This document shows, piece by piece, positions 46,149-48,046 of a stretch of DNA of 48,046 nucleotides. The position numbers were made by a program, and so were the translations under genes. Source of the DNA: Bacteroidales bacterium (lineage in GTDB: Bacteria; Bacteroidota; Bacteroidia; Bacteroidales; WCHB1-69); the NCBI GenBank assembly GCA_024400835.1, contig JAKSMC010000026.1:1-48046 (forward strand), in the 5' to 3' direction. Numbering within the stretch: position 1 is the stretch's first letter; every line of letters begins with the position of its first letter. The notes under the pieces were generated by a model that searched no databases, was not told the origin of the DNA, and worked only from the letters and a program-made list of their open reading frames with translations.

Positions 46149-46724
46149 TTAATCTAGCGATTCTGGCTCTTCTTCGTCGGTATAATCTCCGGCAGATGTG
46201 TCGAAAGCCATAAATATCTCTAAGAACGCTGTTTCTCTGAAGAAATAGTTTGTATCATCGATGAGTTTGTCTTCCATGAAATGGAAACCCCAGTTGGCAT
46301 ATTCTTCCATAGTTTGCATTAGCATGTCAACGGCTTTGCGCGATGTCATTTCGCCTTTCTCCAGTGCAATGAAATCAACATCTGTTCTTGCAATCAAAGC
46401 AGTAAAAATAAACTCGCGTAGTTTGGGATATGCTTTTCTGCCTTTAACAGAATCCAAGTTGCCCCAATATTGGATAGGCTGTCCGAAAGTCTTGCGTTTT
46501 TGCGTGTCTTCAATGAGTGGACGCTTTTGATTATAATATAGGCCTATGAAAAAAGCGACAATGAAGATTTCGTAGCCACCGCCAAAGATTTTGCCTCTGT
46601 CCTCGCGTAATGATGTGGCACCACGCCCATAGTCACAGAAGTTCTTGATGATACTGTCTTCGTATCTCTTTTCCCATTGTGGATTTCGGGTCGCCCATAG
46701 ATCGTATAATTTTTCTGCTGCCAT
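46149..46724 (-). CDS. Unknown partner protein of the SMC-like ATPase
   Basis: A 191-residue soluble protein, helical, with an N-terminal half of conserved character (WATRNPQWEKRYEDSIIKNF, then GGGYEIFIVAFFIGLYYN, RPLIED, FGQPIQYWGNLD) and an acidic end (DYTDEEEPESLD). No catalytic motif is apparent. It starts 6 bp after the SMC-like gene and is surely its operon partner. The pairing of a zinc-hook ATPase with a small helical protein recalls accessory subunits of ABC-type defence systems (for example the LmuC/middle-component class), but I do not recognise a specific family. Confidence 0.65.
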   Translation of the reverse strand: MAAEKLYDLWATRNPQWEKRYEDSIIKNFCDYGRGATSLREDRGKIFGGGYEIFIVAFFIGLYYNQKRPLIEDTQKRKTFGQPIQYWGNLDSVKGRKAYPKLREFIFTALIARTDVDFIALEKGEMTSRKAVDMLMQTMEEYANWGFHFMEDKLIDDTNYFFRETAFLEIFMAFDTSAGDYTDEEEPESLD

Positions 46725-46730
46725 GATTTC

Positions 46731-48046
46731 TTATCTTATGTGTTTAACAATTGTTTGAATGGTAGACAAATTCCTATCGTTGAACGGTTCAACTTTCTCA
46801 ATCCTATAGACCGAGCACGATAGTTTGTTGATAGTTTCGTAATCCAACATTTTTTGTCCCGTTTCTTTGTCAACATTAAGTAAATCCTTTGTGACGATGA
46901 CACATTGCTTGTCGATAGTGTCAATCACATTATAAAATGTATCTTCCTTGAACCCACCGAACGAAGAAGTAGGAGCATCGAAAATCAAAGGATAATCTTG
47001 TTCACGTTTTAAAGTGGTGATTTGCGAGATGGCAAACAACACCGACATATACATTGTCGTTTTCAGCGCACCGTTAGGATTCTCTATGCGTGTTCCATTG
47101 TCGCTGTAAAGTTCTATGCGAGCGGAATTGTTCAAGGTTTTTCGGATGCGGATGATTCCGTAAAAATCATTCTTATTGAGTTTCTGCAAATAGTTGTTTG
47201 ATTCGGTTTCAAGCATTTGCAGAAAGTTTCTGACGTTTTGCTCTTTGGCATTTACAAAGGCTTTGGCAATTCTTTCAAACGCAGTGTGAACACGCTGGTA
47301 AACCTGCGTCATTGAACTTGTTGGCTCAAGTTGTGACAGTTTATCTTGTATTTCCGATTTTAAGTTCTCCTTGAATTTCAATGTTGTTTCTAATTCTGAA
47401 ACACGGATTTCTGCTCGACTTTTGGCATCAAAAAAGCCTCTCAAGTCAGAAATGTTTTTATCAAGTAAATCTGCACTAAGCCCTGATTGCAAAAGCAAAT
47501 CGTTTTGCTCTGTTTCCAATTCTTGCAATTGTTTCTCTACTTCGGCTAATTCAGCTTTTCTTTTGGTAACGAACTCTAAACGGTCAGAAATGGTTGTCGC
47601 AATTTTTGAAATTTCCTGCTCCGTGTCACCACTTAATTTGATTTGTCTAGAATGTAATTCATTGATGAATGAATTTGGGAACAGTGGCTTTTCTTCTTCA
47701 ACAAAATCAGAATGTAAATTAGCTTCAGTTGTAATATGAGTGAGATATTCATTCAATTTATGACACATGAATTCGTAAGCTTCTGAGCCTTTGGGAGCAG
47801 GACGGCCACAAACCTTACATATCTCATCGTCAATCATCTCCTTCATGGTTGCCTCATCTGGCAAATTCCAAGGCAAAGGGACAGCATTATTGGCAAGTTT
47901 CTGAATTTTTGAAATTGCCTCGCGTTCACCGGCTTCTTTTGCTCGCCGTTCGGTTTCTTGTCTGTCTAATCTTCGTTTCTCTTTACTTAATGCAGATACT
48001 TTTGCTAAAAACTCTTATCAATCGGCAGAAATCTATAGTAAATTTT
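46731..48046 (-). CDS. SMC/Rad50-like zinc-hook ATPase, C-terminal part (frameshift near edge)
   Basis: An open frame from 48014 to 46731 (about 427 codons, no proper start) encodes the second half of an SMC/Rad50-like protein: a charged coiled coil, zinc-hook CKVCGRPAP (codons from about 47817 downward), a returning coiled coil (VEKQLQELETEQND region), and an ABC-type C-terminal lobe with Walker B-like PLIFDAPTSSFGG. The second Walker B acid is Ala, as DTP replaces DEP in DndD-type proteins. A TAA at 48015-48017 stops this frame, but the next frame continues to the edge as coding-like sequence. One extra T in the T5 run (48007-48011) would join them, so a sequencing error or true frameshift is likely. 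Confidence 0.75.

Noticed and set aside
1..48046. tRNA or rRNA genes
   Set aside because: No cloverleaf T-arm/anticodon pattern or conserved rRNA segment was noticed on either strand by eye; a tRNAscan run would settle it.

Overview
The window comes from a Bacteroidota genome, most likely an uncultured Bacteroidales lineage. Two secreted proteins end in type IX secretion (T9SS type A) sorting domains. There are TonB-receptor-type and other outer-membrane beta-barrels, Bacteroidota-style promoters (TAnnTTTG about 20-60 bp before many starts), no obvious Shine-Dalgarno sites, and families largely typical of the phylum (DUF4932, DUF4476, PepSY-like lipoproteins, Rpn nuclease). No rRNA, tRNA or CRISPR array was seen.

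Layout. 1-4.9 kb: a rightward row of small genes (membrane-protein tail, YbjQ family, SDR, DUF5714, DUF4932 peptidase-like, GNAT, patatin) meeting a leftward MerR regulator. 6.1-10.4 kb: a membrane-anchored AAA+ ATPase, then rtcB (RNA ligase) divergent from a WYL regulator with a perfect 9+5+9 palindrome between them. 10.4-19 kb: envelope genes (beta-barrels, lipoproteins, an OMP_b-brl TonB-receptor-like protein), a CDP-alcohol phosphatidyltransferase, a TSCPD protein and a T9SS sialidase. 19.2-21.5 kb: a cobalamin riboswitch in front of a T9SS-secreted surface protein with a duplicated domain. 21.5-27.7 kb: SstT-like symporter, M16 peptidase, an ECF sigma factor with a membrane partner, DUF4476. 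27.8-33.8 kb: galactokinase, a FlK-like thioesterase, an unknown secreted protein and a close relative of Vibrio vSGLT, apparently a sodium-driven galactose uptake and phosphorylation set.

33.8-40.0 kb is a tight leftward five-gene operon: membrane acyltransferase, Ntn-type linear-amide hydrolase, glycosyltransferase, ArnA-C-like UDP-glucuronate decarboxylase, and a MATE exporter carrying a degenerate HATPase-like tail. It looks like a small pathway for making and exporting an acylated or glycosylated product, and I do not recognise it as a described system.

42-48 kb is accessory DNA: an Rpn-family nuclease, then a DUF4143 ATPase gene bracketed by two direct copies of a 0.55-0.67 kb non-coding repeat. 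Each copy contains a 228-bp nested fold-back. Three promoter-proximal iterons sit upstream of the ATPase at an exact 33-bp period. At the right edge is a two-gene module of a zinc-hook SMC/Rad50-like ATPase (one base out of frame near the edge) and an unrecognised partner.

The strongest leads are the riboswitch-controlled surface protein, the rtcB/WYL operator, the acylase/glycosyltransferase/MATE operon, and the repeat-bracketed ATPase with its iterons. All family calls are from reading the translated sequence; no database search was run.
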